This document shows, piece after piece, positions 26,037 through 35,323 of a DNA stretch of 64,000 bases; within the stretch, counting starts at the first letter, position 1, and each line of letters opens with the position of its first letter. This DNA comes from Thermoactinomyces mirandus. GTDB lineage: Bacteria; Bacillota; Bacilli; Thermoactinomycetales; Thermoactinomycetaceae. The position numbers were made by a program, and so were the translations under genes. The DNA is taken from assembly GCF_013868055.1 (NCBI RefSeq), contig NZ_JACEOL010000009.1:171104-235103 (forward strand), given 5' to 3'. The notes beneath the pieces were generated by a model, which saw nothing but the letters and a program-made list of their open reading frames with translations, did no database searches and was not told the origin of the DNA.

Positions 26037-27080
26037 TCAGGCACTGGGACCGGCCAGTCCCAAATCAGCAAAAGTTGCCATTTCCCTGGCGAGCGTAACG
26101 GCTGTTTCAAAAATCGGCATTGCCAGTGCCGCTCCGCTACCTTCTCCCAGACGCATGTCCGCATGGAGCAGAGGTTTCAGGCCAAGCTGTTTGAGAATCA
26201 CGGAATGGCCCGGTTCAACCGATGCGTGGGATGCAAACAGATAGGATTTAATCTCCGGTTTCCAGCGTGCTGCTGCCAATGCGGCCACGGTTGAAATAAA
26301 ACCGTCCGTGATGACCGGCATCCGGTTTTCGGCCGCACCTATGTATGCTCCTGCCATACCGGCAATTTCCAGTCCGCCAACCTGCGCCAGCACCTCGAGC
26401 GGTCGGTCCGGATCTGGCCGGTGCCTCAGAAGGGCTTTTTCAATCACCCGGCATTTATGGGCATAAGCGGAATCGGAAAGCCCCGAGCCCCTTCCTGTCA
26501 TCCGTTTCACTTCCATCCCCGTCAGCGCTGAGGCAACAGCGGCACCCGCAGTCGTATTGCCAATTCCCAATTCACCTACAGCCAAAAGGCGTACACCCTT
26601 TTCCCGCAATTTGCAAACTGTCTTTCTCCCCGTTTGAATTGCCTGCATCACTTCTTCCTCGGTCATCGCTTTTTCCACACAGAAATTACGCGTTCCCTTT
26701 CTGACACGGGCTGAAACGACTGACTCAGGCACTTCCTCCAGTTTGCTGCCGACATCCACGACGCAAAGTTCCGCCCCCGCCCTTTTTGCCAGCAGGTTGA
26801 TCGCCGCTTTTCCCCGGTCGAAACTCTGAATCATCAATGCTGTCGCTTCCTGCGGGTAGGCACTCACCCCTTCTTCCGCCACTCCGTGATCCCCGCAAAA
26901 AATGACAACCGCTTTTTGGTGAAGTTCAGGAAACATCTCTCCCGTAATAGCTGCCAGGCGAACCATAATTTCCTCCAATTGCCCCAGACTGCCAACCGGC
27001 TTCGTTAACTGATCCACATGTTTTTTCATTTTGTCGGCCATTTCTTCCGAAACAGACGGAATTTCTATAAGAGTTTCCAA
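26037..27080 (-). CDS. cobT: Nicotinate-nucleotide--dimethylbenzimidazole phosphoribosyltransferase
   Basis: Activates the lower-ligand base of cobalamin to alpha-ribazole phosphate. The 347-residue product has LTKPVGSLGQLEEIMVRLA, the GDHGVAEEGVSAYPQ block, GELGIGNTTAGAAVASAL and, at the C-terminus, the catalytic Glu region GEGSGAALAMPIFE. It is the first gene of the seven-gene cob operon. Only about 185 bases separate it from divergent leuC; I found no B12-box sequence there, so control differs from the usual cobalamin riboswitch. Confidence 0.95.
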   Translation of the reverse strand: METLIEIPSVSEEMADKMKKHVDQLTKPVGSLGQLEEIMVRLAAITGEMFPELHQKAVVIFCGDHGVAEEGVSAYPQEATALMIQSFDRGKAAINLLAKRAGAELCVVDVGSKLEEVPESVVSARVRKGTRNFCVEKAMTEEEVMQAIQTGRKTVCKLREKGVRLLAVGELGIGNTTAGAAVASALTGMEVKRMTGRGSGLSDSAYAHKCRVIEKALLRHRPDPDRPLEVLAQVGGLEIAGMAGAYIGAAENRMPVITDGFISTVAALAAARWKPEIKSYLFASHASVEPGHSVILKQLGLKPLLHADMRLGEGSGAALAMPIFETAVTLAREMATFADLGLAGPSA

Positions 27081-27265
27081 GTTTCCTCCCTGCTTTCTTT
27101 AAAATCTTGTTCAACACAATTATAGTAAAATTTAATAACGTCAGTTATTTGTTAGAAAATTGATTGTTGCAAGATGCATATCTTTTGTTAAAATATTCTT
27201 CAATTATATGTTTCTGATTTTCTTTTTGTTTTCGACGAGCTGAGACCAAAGATGAGGTGAGCAAA
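27081..27265. promoter_or_regulatory. Divergent promoter region between cobT and leuC
   Basis: An AT-rich 185-base spacer. A TATAAT for the cobT strand is at 27119-27124. On the leuC side a TAAAAT-type -10 lies near 27190. -35 boxes are poor. It is too short for a full cobalamin riboswitch or T-box leader, and no T-box motif or terminator hairpin is seen before leuC. Confidence 0.4.
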
Positions 27266-28705
27266 ATGAAACCACGAACTTTCTTCGAAAAAGTTTGGGA
27301 TCGCCATGTCATTGAGCAGAAAAAGGGAAAACCGGCGATTTTGTATATTGATCTTCACCTGGTTCATGAAGTTACTTCCCCACAGGCTTTTGAAGGATTA
27401 CGCCTTCAGGGGCGGAAAGTCCGCCGTCCGGATCTGACGGTCGCAACGATGGACCACAATGTTCCTACCACCGACCGCCTGATACCGGTCAAAGACCCCA
27501 TTGCCCAGAAACAGATGGAAACATTGGCCCAAAATTGCAAAGAGTCCGGTATCCCCCTGTTTGACCTGAATCATGAGTACCAGGGAATTGTCCACGTCAT
27601 CGGCCCGGAACTTGGGCTTACCCTCCCCGGAAAAACAATTGTCTGCGGTGACAGCCATACTTCCACCCATGGAGCTTTTGGCGCGCTGGCATTTGGAATC
27701 GGGACAAGCGAAGTGGAACATGTCCTGGCCACCCAGTGTTTGCAACAGCACAAGCCGAAAACGATGCGCGTCCACTTCAGGGGAAAACTCCAGCCGGGAG
27801 TCAGTGCCAAGGACGTGATCTTGGCGTTGATCGCCCAGATCGGCACAGACGGTGCAACCGGTTATGTCATTGAATATACGGGTGAAGCAATTGAGCAAAT
27901 GTCCATGGAAGAAAGAATGACCGTTTGCAATATGTCGATTGAAGCAGGTGCTCGCGCCGGAATGATCGCTCCCGATGAAACCACGTTTTCCTATTTGAAA
28001 GGACGCCCTTACGCCCCCAAAGACCATGACTTCGAGCAGGCGGTAAACGAATGGAAACAGCTTTGCACCGATCCAGGCGCACTGTATGACGCCTATGTCG
28101 AAATAGATGCCGCCTCGATTGCCCCGCAGGTAACCTGGGGGACCAGTCCGGGAATGGGTACCGACATTACTCAAACCGTCCCCGATCCAGCCTCCTTTCC
28201 TTCCGAAACAGAGGCGAAAGCCGCTGAATATGCCCTTGAGTACATGGATCTCAAGCCAGGAACCCCGATGACGGAAATCCGGATTGACCAGGTGTTTATC
28301 GGTTCCTGCACCAACTCGCGCATCGAAGATTTGCGGGCTGCCGCCAAAGTGGCCCAGGGCTACAAAGTGGCGCCACACGTTAAGGGAATGGTTGTCCCCG
28401 GTTCACAACAGGTAAAGCGGCAGGCGGAAAAAGAGGGACTCGACCGGATCTTCAAGGAAGCTGGCTTTGAGTGGCGCGAGTCCGGCTGCAGCATGTGTCT
28501 GGCCATGAACCCTGATGTTCTTCAACCCGGTCAGCGGTGTGCCTCCACTTCCAACCGAAACTTCGAAGGAAGACAGGGACGCGGGGGCAGAACCCATCTC
28601 GTTTCCCCGGCTATGGCGGCTGCCACAGCCATCGCAGGCCACTTTGTAGATGTTCGTAATTGGCAATATCGCAATCAGGAGGATAAAATTCATGCAACCA
28701 CTTAA
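27266..28705 (+). CDS. leuC: 3-isopropylmalate dehydratase large subunit
   Basis: Catalyses isomerisation of 2- to 3-isopropylmalate in leucine biosynthesis, as a heterodimer with LeuD. The 479-residue aconitase-family protein has [33 protein letters not shown] and the [4Fe-4S] ligands in [14 protein letters not shown] and [11 protein letters not shown]. Start set at ATG 27266, six bases after GAGGTG; the GTG nine bases earlier has no spaced ribosome site. It overlaps leuD by 14 bases. leuA and leuB are not in the window. Confidence 0.95.
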   Translation: MKPRTFFEKVWDRHVIEQKKGKPAILYIDLHLVHEVTSPQAFEGLRLQGRKVRRPDLTVATMDHNVPTTDRLIPVKDPIAQKQMETLAQNCKESGIPLFDLNHEYQGIVHVIGPELGLTLPGKTIVCGDSHTSTHGAFGALAFGIGTSEVEHVLATQCLQQHKPKTMRVHFRGKLQPGVSAKDVILALIAQIGTDGATGYVIEYTGEAIEQMSMEERMTVCNMSIEAGARAGMIAPDETTFSYLKGRPYAPKDHDFEQAVNEWKQLCTDPGALYDAYVEIDAASIAPQVTWGTSPGMGTDITQTVPDPASFPSETEAKAAEYALEYMDLKPGTPMTEIRIDQVFIGSCTNSRIEDLRAAAKVAQGYKVAPHVKGMVVPGSQQVKRQAEKEGLDRIFKEAGFEWRESGCSMCLAMNPDVLQPGQRCASTSNRNFEGRQGRGGRTHLVSPAMAAATAIAGHFVDVRNWQYRNQEDKIHATT

Positions 28706-29300
28706 ACAGCATCGCGGAATCGTATGTCCGCTGGATCGAGCCAACGTCGACACGGATGCCATTATCCCCAAACAGTTTCTCAAACGGATTGAACGCGCCG
28801 GCTTTGGCCAGTTTCTTTTTTATGACTGGCGGTTTACAGACGACGGCCAGCCCGATCCGTCCTTTATCCTGAATCGGCCACAATACAAAAATGCCAGCAT
28901 TATACTGGCACGAAAAAACTTCGGCTGCGGTTCTTCCCGGGAACATGCGCCCTGGGCATTAAAAGATTATGGATTTCAGGTGGTAATTGCCCCCACTTTT
29001 GCGGATATCTTTTACAACAACTGTTTTAAAAACGGAATGCTCCCTGTTACGCTTCCGGAAGAACAAATTGACCAGTTGTTTGAAAAAAGCCTGACAACCG
29101 GCAATTATCAGCTGACAGTTGATCTGGAAAAACAGGAAGTTCGTGATGATACGGGAATCCGCTTCAAGTTTGAAATTGACCCGTATCGCCGTTACTGCCT
29201 GATGGAAGGACTGGACGACATCGGAATTACCCTGCAGTCAGAAAGCAAAATCAAACAATACGAAGAAAAACTGCCTGCCTTTTATCGCATTCACTCTTGA
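28692..29300 (+). CDS. leuD: 3-isopropylmalate dehydratase small subunit
   Basis: A 202-residue partner of LeuC with [40 protein letters not shown] and [17 protein letters not shown], all small-subunit signatures. Start at ATG 28692, with AGGAGG eight bases upstream inside the end of leuC, so the two are coupled. A hairpin with a T-rich minus-strand side follows. Confidence 0.95.
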   Translation: MQPLKQHRGIVCPLDRANVDTDAIIPKQFLKRIERAGFGQFLFYDWRFTDDGQPDPSFILNRPQYKNASIILARKNFGCGSSREHAPWALKDYGFQVVIAPTFADIFYNNCFKNGMLPVTLPEEQIDQLFEKSLTTGNYQLTVDLEKQEVRDDTGIRFKFEIDPYRRYCLMEGLDDIGITLQSESKIKQYEEKLPAFYRIHS

Positions 29301-29305
29301 CCAAC

Positions 29306-29347
29306 GCAAAAACGGGCATGACCACTTGCGAAAGTGGTTAATGCCCG
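29306..29347. terminator. Terminator between leuD and yqgQ (convergent)
   Basis: CGGGCAT/ATGCCCG outer arms and CCACTT/AAGTGG inner arms make a strong two-part stem. A T run follows on the minus strand (CGTTTTTGCG); on the plus side only ACTTTCC follows, so it is stronger for yqgQ. Confidence 0.8.
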
Positions 29348-29356
29348 ACTTTCCTG

Positions 29357-29560
29357 TCAATGCTCCATCGTTTTAAAGCGGGAAGATTGCTGGAGAAGAA
29401 CAGCCATGGCTTTTTGATACGTTTCCTTGTCAATCATTCCATACTGCCTCAGTTCTTTCACTTCATCCAGCATCAGTTCAATATCCCCCTGCCTGTCCCC
29501 TGTATAGATGATCGTGCCAAACCTTTTCAGAAGCCGGCGGACATCTGCCATAGTTTGCAT
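29357..29560 (-). CDS. yqgQ: YqgQ-family protein (DUF910)
   Basis: A 67-residue protein whose VRRLLKRFGTIIYTGDRQGD and IELMLDEVKELRQYGMIDKE are the YqgQ signature (DVQ-LLK-YG-FIYTGDR-DIELM in B. subtilis). Family of small cytoplasmic helical proteins. Its role is unknown. GAGGAG lies well upstream of the ATG. Confidence 0.88.
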   Translation of the reverse strand: MQTMADVRRLLKRFGTIIYTGDRQGDIELMLDEVKELRQYGMIDKETYQKAMAVLLQQSSRFKTMEH

Positions 29561-29623
29561 GGATGCTTCTCCTCTTTTCTTGTGTTAAACTGGATGTAAC
29601 CTCACAGAAAGAGGTGTTTTGTT

Positions 29624-30001
29624 TTGGTATACACCGATTTCATTCCGGTAAAACGCATGATCGGGCATTTAATCATCTCGCAAAAGAGAAATAATTGGGG
29701 AGCCACCCTTACAACGAAAGAATTCATTTTTCAAAAACCTCATTTATCCTATCATATCCTGCTCAGCGATGTCATAGGAATGACGCCTTACGAGATAAAA
29801 GAAACCGGCCCTGTTTGCGATCACACCCTGATGCACGCAAAATACGCTCACAGTTATTATAAACTGACAGCAGGCAAACTGTTTCTGATCAACCGTCATG
29901 GTGTTTTTGCCAAAGGGGCAACCAATCTGATTGTGCCCTTAAACTCCCGCCTGTTGCATTATGTAGAAACATATACAGATTTTACAATATTACGCTGGTA
30001 A
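29624..30001 (+). CDS. Hypothetical protein (125 aa)
   Basis: A soluble, beta-rich-looking protein (YHILLSDVIGMTPYEIKETG, YYKLTAGKLFLINRHGVF). No signal peptide or membrane span. I do not recognise it; the pattern of alternating hydrophobic strands could fit a PH/GRAM-like fold, but this is speculative. It starts at TTG 29624 with AGAAAGAGGTG upstream, divergent from yqgQ, and is followed by a bidirectional terminator, so a real gene is likely. Confidence 0.6.
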   Translation: MVYTDFIPVKRMIGHLIISQKRNNWGATLTTKEFIFQKPHLSYHILLSDVIGMTPYEIKETGPVCDHTLMHAKYAHSYYKLTAGKLFLINRHGVFAKGATNLIVPLNSRLLHYVETYTDFTILRW

Positions 30002-30002
30002 A

Positions 30003-30033
30003 AAGAGCTTGGCCATTTTGGTCAGGTTTTTTT
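30003..30033. terminator. Bidirectional terminator between the hypothetical gene and bioY
   Basis: CTTGGCC/GGTCAGG stem (two G-U pairs) with a five-base loop and T-rich ends on both strands; it overlaps the last codons of bioY. Confidence 0.75.
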
Positions 30034-30597
30034 CTCTACACGGGTTAATTGGGGAAGGGCTTTGCGAATCGCCAGAACCACCGGAACAGCAACAATGGCT
30101 TTCGTCAGGTCTCCCGGCAAAAATATCAGCAGGGATGTGATCAGCGTCGTCTGATTAAGCGGAAGGTCAAGCACAGTGATCATCCATGGAAATCCGGCCA
30201 GATGAATTAACAATACGCCTCCGACTACATGGGCAAATCCGATTTTCCATCCTGACAACGTTTCTTTTTTAGCCCAGTGGTCAACCATCCAGCCGATAAG
30301 CCCGGCGGCAAATATCCAGCTTAAAATATATCCGCCGGTGGGACCAAGCAAAGCGCCAATTCCGGTTTTTCCTTCACTCAGAACAGGTGCGCCGGCAATG
30401 ACCAGGGCAACATAGACCATCATGCCGATAAAACCGCGTCTGGCTCCCAGAACCGATCCCATCAGCATGACCACCATGGTTTGCAGGGTAACCGGAGCAG
30501 GCCCTGCATGAATGGCAAAGGTTCCGCTAACGGCAAGCATGGCCACAAACATGGCTATTATCGTCATATCGCGAATTTTCATTACAGACTTGTTCAT
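30022..30597 (-). CDS. bioY: Biotin transporter BioY (ECF S component)
   Basis: A 191-residue membrane protein with six predicted helices. BioY motifs: GPAPVTLQTMVVMLMGSVLG, the region GAPVLSEGKTGIGALLGPTG, and ending DLTKAIVAVPVVLAIRKALP. Works with the EcfAA'T energising module, which is not in the window. No bio biosynthesis genes lie nearby and I could not find a BirA operator upstream, although a TTGACA (minus strand, 30709-30714) may belong to its promoter. Confidence 0.92.
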   Translation of the reverse strand: MNKSVMKIRDMTIIAMFVAMLAVSGTFAIHAGPAPVTLQTMVVMLMGSVLGARRGFIGMMVYVALVIAGAPVLSEGKTGIGALLGPTGGYILSWIFAAGLIGWMVDHWAKKETLSGWKIGFAHVVGGVLLIHLAGFPWMITVLDLPLNQTTLITSLLIFLPGDLTKAIVAVPVVLAIRKALPQLTRVEKKT

Positions 30598-30831
30598 CGC
30601 AGAACCCCTTTTCTTCTTGATTTATTCGAAAAACTATTCCTGACGCGCTTTTTCAATTAAATGCCTAATTAATTTCTATTTTATAAGATATCTATTGCCT
30701 GACTCATTGTCAACTATATAAAAAATAAAGTATACAATAAAACATGCTTCCTTTTAAGCATTCGCCCTGCCCTGCCGTCAGTTGCCGCATATGATATACA
30801 ACCCGGGTTAAGCCGATTGGGAGTGAAACTC

Positions 30832-31557
30832 ATGTCTCACAGAAAAATACAGGCACATCGCCTCTCCGTGGCTCAGGCAACACAGCATCCGGCGAATGTG
30901 TTTGTTTCCGTTTATCGCCACATTCGGCGGGGAATCGCTTCAATCATGACGGAAGAAAGCAAGCCTCAACCTTACGTGCCAATCCCGAGAAACCTGTTCA
31001 GTCTGTTCGTCCCCGAACAGCGCAAACTGGCTCAGGTAAGAAATCATTTTGGCTCCGGATTTGTCATTAATTCGAAGGGATACATTCTGACCAATGAACA
31101 TGTGATTAAAAATGCATCACGGATTCAGGTGAAACTGGACCATTACAAAAAAAGCTTGACCGGGGTCCCGGTATGGGCAGACAGACAGAAGGATTTGGCC
31201 ATCATTAAAGTAAAAACCCCACGGCCGCTGCCTGCCCTGCAGTTGGGAACTTCCCGAAACACGCAGGTGGGGGAATGGGTTCTGGCCGTCGGAAATCCAT
31301 TTGGTTTGGAACAGACGGTCACGGCAGGCATTATCAGTGGCAAGAACCGGCCGCTCAAAGTCGGGGGACGGTATTATGAAAATGTAATCCAGACGGATGC
31401 GGCCATTAATCCGGGAAACAGCGGCGGTCCATTGGTCAATATTTTCGGGAAAGTAATTGGCATGAACACCCTGATCATTTATCCATCACAGTGCATCGGG
31501 TTTGCCATTCCCATTGAAGACATTCGTCCCCATATTGAACCCTACCTGTCAGGTTAA
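30832..31557 (+). CDS. HtrA-like trypsin-fold serine protease without PDZ or membrane anchor
   Basis: A 241-residue protease of the S1C (DegP/HtrA) type. The catalytic triad is visible: His in YILTNEHVIKNA, Asp in RQKDLAIIKVK and Ser in INPGNSGGPLVN. Unlike most HtrA proteins it has no transmembrane helix or signal peptide at the N-terminus and ends after the protease domain, so it lacks the regulatory PDZ. Start at ATG 30832, six bases after GGGAGTG. The N-terminal 80 residues have Pro/basic character. Probably intracellular or spore-associated; substrate unknown. Confidence 0.85.
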   Translation: MSHRKIQAHRLSVAQATQHPANVFVSVYRHIRRGIASIMTEESKPQPYVPIPRNLFSLFVPEQRKLAQVRNHFGSGFVINSKGYILTNEHVIKNASRIQVKLDHYKKSLTGVPVWADRQKDLAIIKVKTPRPLPALQLGTSRNTQVGEWVLAVGNPFGLEQTVTAGIISGKNRPLKVGGRYYENVIQTDAAINPGNSGGPLVNIFGKVIGMNTLIIYPSQCIGFAIPIEDIRPHIEPYLSG

Positions 31558-31561
31558 ACAG

Positions 31562-31595
31562 AAAAAAGGGATGCATTTGTCTGCACCCCTTTTTT
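31562..31595. terminator. Bidirectional terminator (protease / tauE)
   Basis: AAAAAAGGG/CCCTTTTTT stem with an inner TGCA/TGCA pair, between two convergent genes. Confidence 0.88.
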
Positions 31596-32477
31596 CTATG
31601 CCTCCAACGACTGTTTTCTTTTTCTGCTGCTTTGCAATTGCCACCAGATGGCAAATCCCCATAAAACAATGAGCATGGAATAAATCGTCCAAATCCCCAG
31701 CGAAGGAACGGGAAAAATTTTTAACACCTGCCCGACATTGAGGATTACAATGAATCCGCCCACCAGCACACCGAGCAGATACGAGGGAATCACCCGGACG
31801 ATCCAGGCTGCAATTGGTGCAGCAATAACTCCGCCAATCACGAGAGCGGCCACCCAATAAATGTTAAATTGTTCCCAGCCCAGGAACAGCAAAAATCCCA
31901 GTGAGGCCGAAACAGCTATCACAAACTCGCTTGTATCCACTGTGCCAATGACGACTCTTGGACTCATCCCCTTTTTGCTTAAGAGCATCGGCGTGGTAAT
32001 CGGCCCCCAGCCTCCTCCTCCAACAGCATCAAAGAATCCACCGACGATTCCCAACGGGATCAGGTAAGCTTTTGACAATTTTACTTCTTTTGGGGTTTCG
32101 GGACGAACATGAAATAAAAATCGCCACACGATATAAACTCCCATGATCAACAAGAAGAACGATACAAATGGTTTGATTCTGTCTCCGGGAATATGACTTA
32201 AAAAAGCAGCTCCCAAAAATGCACTTACTGCTCCGGGAATGACCAATTTTACAAGAATTTTCCGATCTACATTCCCAAACCACCAATGAGAAACACCTGC
32301 AACAGCGGTGGTGGCAATTTCGGCAAGATGAATCGATGCGGATGCCAATGCAGGAGCAACACCAAACAACAACAGGAAAGAAGCAGAAGTTGCCCCGTAT
32401 GCCATTCCCAATGAGCCGTCAATCAGCTGAGCAACAAAGCCGATCATCGTCAGGATCAGAAGTTTTCTCATATCCAT
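31596..32477 (-). CDS. TauE/SafE-family sulfite exporter-like permease
   Basis: A 293-residue membrane protein with about eight helices. TauE/SafE markers: QLIDGSLGMAYG at the N-terminus, HLAEIATTAVAGVSHWWFGN, then PGAVSAFLGAAFLSHIPG, and in the second half GIVGGFFDAVGGGGWGP. The family exports or imports small organic or inorganic sulfur and other anions. Placed about 115 bases after sat in a sulfate-assimilation cluster, it may move sulfite or sulfate. Start at ATG 32477, or ATG 32471, which has better spacing from AAAGGG. Confidence 0.87.
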   Translation of the reverse strand: MDMRKLLILTMIGFVAQLIDGSLGMAYGATSASFLLLFGVAPALASASIHLAEIATTAVAGVSHWWFGNVDRKILVKLVIPGAVSAFLGAAFLSHIPGDRIKPFVSFFLLIMGVYIVWRFLFHVRPETPKEVKLSKAYLIPLGIVGGFFDAVGGGGWGPITTPMLLSKKGMSPRVVIGTVDTSEFVIAVSASLGFLLFLGWEQFNIYWVAALVIGGVIAAPIAAWIVRVIPSYLLGVLVGGFIVILNVGQVLKIFPVPSLGIWTIYSMLIVLWGFAIWWQLQSSRKRKQSLEA

Positions 32478-32593
32478 CCCTTTCTTACTATATTATTTCA
32501 CATCATAATAATGTGTTTTGATTTTTCGCAAAACGGGAGTTCTTCTCACAAGCTCCCATACCATCCTTTTTTCAACCAGGATCATCCTGCGCT

Positions 32594-33760
32594 TTAAATA
32601 TTGACCTTTTTCCGCAGTCCCTCCATCAAAACCTGAACTACTTCCGGACGCGAAAATTCAGGTGGCGGAGCAATTCCTTCGGATAACATTTTTCTTACTT
32701 TCGTCCCGGAAAGAATGACATGAAATGCTGAATCATGGGGACATGTTTTATAAGAAGTCATCCCGCCGCATTTTTTGCAATAGAAGCTGTGTTCGAAAAA
32801 AAGCGGTATAATGCCCAATTCTTCCGTGGAAAATTGCCCAAAAATCTTTTGCGCATCATAGGTTCCGTAATAATCGCCAACTCCCGCATGGTCCCTTCCT
32901 ACAATAAAATAGGAACAGCCGTAGTTCTTGCGTACCAGGGCATGGAAGATCGCTTCACGCGGCCCCGCATAGCGCATGGCAGCCGGATAAACCCCCAACA
33001 GGACACGTTGCTTTGGATAATAGTGTTCAAGAATGGTTTCGTAACTTTTCATTCGCACGTCAGCCGGAATATCATCTGCTTTGGTCTGTCCGACCAGCGG
33101 ATGCAAAAACAGTCCGTCCACGGTTTCCAAAGCTGCCTTTTGCAAATATTCATGGGCACGGTGAATGGGGTTTCTGGTCTGGAAGCCGACTACCTTCTTC
33201 CACCCCCGCTGGTGGAAGATTTCCCGTGTCTCTGACGGATCATAAAGATGGTTTTGAAACGGGTGTTCCGGCCGTTCTAACAGCCAGATATCTCCTCCGG
33301 CATTTAACGGGGATTGCCTGTAGAGCCAGGCTACTCCCGGATGAGCCAGTTCATCGGTCAAATAGACAGATCGGGCCTCCTCTCCGGGTTCAACACGGTA
33401 AAGATCTTCAACGCGCATCACTGCAATGATTTGACCCTGGGTATTGATCAGCGAGATATAATCCACCCGGGCAATTTCCGTTTCCCGTTCCTCTGGAACA
33501 GGCAGCGTTACGGGAATACTCCACACGGTTCCATCAGACAATCTCATCTGTTTTAAAACCGACCGGTAATCCTTTTCTCCCAGAAATCCGGTCAATGGCG
33601 AAAAAGCTCCAGTCGCGATACACAATAAATCCGACAAGATTCGGGCTGAAACAGAAATCTTTGGAAAATAAGCCGCCCGCTCCATCCAGTCTTTTTTCTC
33701 TTCACCTGTCAGTACCCGGTTGATCAACGTTCCTCCATGTGGGGCGATAATATCTCCCAT
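32594..33760 (-). CDS. sat: Sulfate adenylyltransferase (ATP sulfurylase)
   Basis: Makes APS from sulfate and ATP. The 388-residue homo-oligomeric type has [19 protein letters not shown] (nucleotide-binding HxxH), [19 protein letters not shown], and a C-terminal Cys cluster [18 protein letters not shown] with [12 protein letters not shown]. No APS kinase domain is fused and no cysC is nearby, which matches direct APS reduction by the CysH encoded upstream. Well-placed GAGAGGAG before the ATG. The region upstream contains a broken TauE gene. Confidence 0.95.
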   Translation of the reverse strand: MGDIIAPHGGTLINRVLTGEEKKDWMERAAYFPKISVSARILSDLLCIATGAFSPLTGFLGEKDYRSVLKQMRLSDGTVWSIPVTLPVPEERETEIARVDYISLINTQGQIIAVMRVEDLYRVEPGEEARSVYLTDELAHPGVAWLYRQSPLNAGGDIWLLERPEHPFQNHLYDPSETREIFHQRGWKKVVGFQTRNPIHRAHEYLQKAALETVDGLFLHPLVGQTKADDIPADVRMKSYETILEHYYPKQRVLLGVYPAAMRYAGPREAIFHALVRKNYGCSYFIVGRDHAGVGDYYGTYDAQKIFGQFSTEELGIIPLFFEHSFYCKKCGGMTSYKTCPHDSAFHVILSGTKVRKMLSEGIAPPPEFSRPEVVQVLMEGLRKKVNI

Positions 33761-33869
33761 GTTTCTGCTCCTCTCATCTCATTTTCACCTGTAAACAATA
33801 AAACAACGCTATTCAGCACACGCAAAAAGATCTGGCACTTTTTAACGCTAACCGTTCCCTGTTAGAATC

Positions 33870-34489
33870 AAACCGCTACAGCCACAGCACAAAGGATAAA
33901 TCCACATTTCCAGGCGATCAGTGCAACAAACCTGCTGTCAAGTAAGAAAAAAGGCATGAACGACATTGGTCCCCACCAGCATGGAGGCAGGAAGAAAAGT
34001 GCTGGTCAACAGAAAAAAGAGCAAACTGCTTCCCACAGAAGCGGCCCCCTCCAACGCCCCCCGAAAAAATACCGTCCAGACGAAAAACAGAGTCAGAATA
34101 TTGTTTTTTTTCTGATTGCAGTATATCATTTGCACCGGCATGAGAATAGACATAAATACAAGCTAAACCCAATTAATTTTATTTCCAATGTTCAACTGCC
34201 GCATGGTGTGCTTTTTCAGTGCCAGAATGTATAAAACCCCTGTTATGGCACCGGAACAATTGCCGAAAATCAATTTTCCCGTAATTTTTTGTTTCACCGG
34301 TTTCTGATAATATATTGCCAGCGCCAACTGCTTTGGTCACGGTTTGCATAGTGCAAATCGGTTCCCGCGGCCATTGCCGGAGGAAGCCCATACAGTAAAA
34401 CCAACGGCGGGGGGCATTAAAAGCCTTCCCCCCATCCTGGTCCAACAACCAATCAGCATCCCGACAATAAACCCGGTAATCACAACCAT
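33870..34489 (-). pseudogene. Decayed TauE/SafE permease gene
   Basis: No intact frame covers this stretch, yet fragments in different minus-strand frames follow TauE/SafE order. It begins MVVITGFIVGMLIG with MGGRLLMPP (like G-F-VG-L-G-GGG-LM-P), then AMAAGTDLHYA, then TVTKAVGA in a shifted frame, then GKIDFRQL. The second half has RGALEGAASVGSSLLFFLLT and LVGTNVVHAFFL, and, after another shift, TAGLLH and GNVDLSFVLWL. The ATG-like start lies five bases after the cysH stop, so this was an operon member between cysH and sat. At least three frameshifts and some stops make it non-functional; an intact homologue survives downstream of sat. Confidence 0.75.
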
Positions 34490-34494
34490 TATTA

Positions 34495-35238
34495 TCAGCT
34501 GACCGGGCTGTTATGCAGCCCGCATTCAATTTTGTCCGTGCCTGACCAACGACCGGCACGAGGATCTTCCCCCGGCAGTACCGGCCTTGTGCACGGTTCA
34601 CAGCCAATGCTCGGATAACGGTGGTCATGCAAGGGATTGTAAGGGAGCTGATTTTTGAAGATATAATTCCAGACCTGTTTGCTGTTCCAGAACGCCAGCG
34701 GATTGAGCTTGATTAATTGGAATCCCTGATCCCATTCGACCACTTCCGCATGAGCACGGGTGGGAGCCTGCTCACGGCGAATCCCCGTAATCCATCCCTG
34801 ATAGTTTCGCAGATATTTCTTCAACGGCTCCACTTTACGAAGATTGCAACAGAGGTTGGGATCTTTTTTCCACAGTTTTTCTCCATATTTAACGGCCTGT
34901 TCTTCCAACGTGAGATCCGGAGAAACACGAATAAACTGTTTTTGATATTTTCCAGACAACCGGTCCCGTACTTCATAAGTTTCCTTAAAATGCAGATCCG
35001 TATCGAGATAAAAGATATCCAGATCCGGATTTACCTTTAGTGCCATATCAAGCAAGGCAATATCTTCACATCCGAAACTGCAAGCCAGCGCAAGGCTGGA
35101 AACTCCCAACTGCTCGATCCCCCAGCGAATTATATCCTGCGGATGTTTATCTCTCATCCGGGCTGCAACAACTTTTATTTTCTGTTCGTCTTTTTTCTCC
35201 TCTTCTGTTAATATCGGCCATTTACGCGGTTGAATCAT
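34495..35238 (-). CDS. cysH: Phosphoadenylyl-/adenylyl-sulfate reductase
   Basis: Reduces APS (probably) to sulfite with thioredoxin. The 247-residue protein has the PP-loop-like ALACSFGCEDIALLDMAL, the FYLDTDLHFKETY motif, and the C-terminal catalytic ECGLH. It also contains the CC pair (NLCCNLRKVEPL) and CEPC that bind a [4Fe-4S] cluster, the mark of APS reductases, rather than the plain PAPS type. Start at ATG 35238 with AAGGAGG upstream; GTG 35241 is possible. Follows sir by about 85 bases in the SAM-I-controlled operon. Confidence 0.93.
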   Translation of the reverse strand: MIQPRKWPILTEEEKKDEQKIKVVAARMRDKHPQDIIRWGIEQLGVSSLALACSFGCEDIALLDMALKVNPDLDIFYLDTDLHFKETYEVRDRLSGKYQKQFIRVSPDLTLEEQAVKYGEKLWKKDPNLCCNLRKVEPLKKYLRNYQGWITGIRREQAPTRAHAEVVEWDQGFQLIKLNPLAFWNSKQVWNYIFKNQLPYNPLHDHRYPSIGCEPCTRPVLPGEDPRAGRWSGTDKIECGLHNSPVS

Positions 35239-35323
35239 CACCGCTCCCTCCTTCTCCTGCCTTTTTTGCGTTACGGGGCCAAGATAAACCCTTTTTTTAT
35301 CCGGCCATTTGTTAAACCATGCC

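Noticed and set aside
27081..27265. Cobalamin riboswitch or T-box before cobT/leuC
   Set aside because: No B12-box or T-box motif and not enough room.
27398..28378. A 326-codon minus-strand ORF inside leuC
   Set aside because: Antisense shadow of a strongly conserved gene; no ribosome site or family.
30598..30831. BirA operator before bioY
   Set aside because: No TTGTAAAC/GTTTACAA-type repeat found.
34179..34628. A 149-codon minus-strand ORF overlapping cysH
   Set aside because: It is mostly a shadow of the cysH end plus shifted pieces of the TauE pseudogene.
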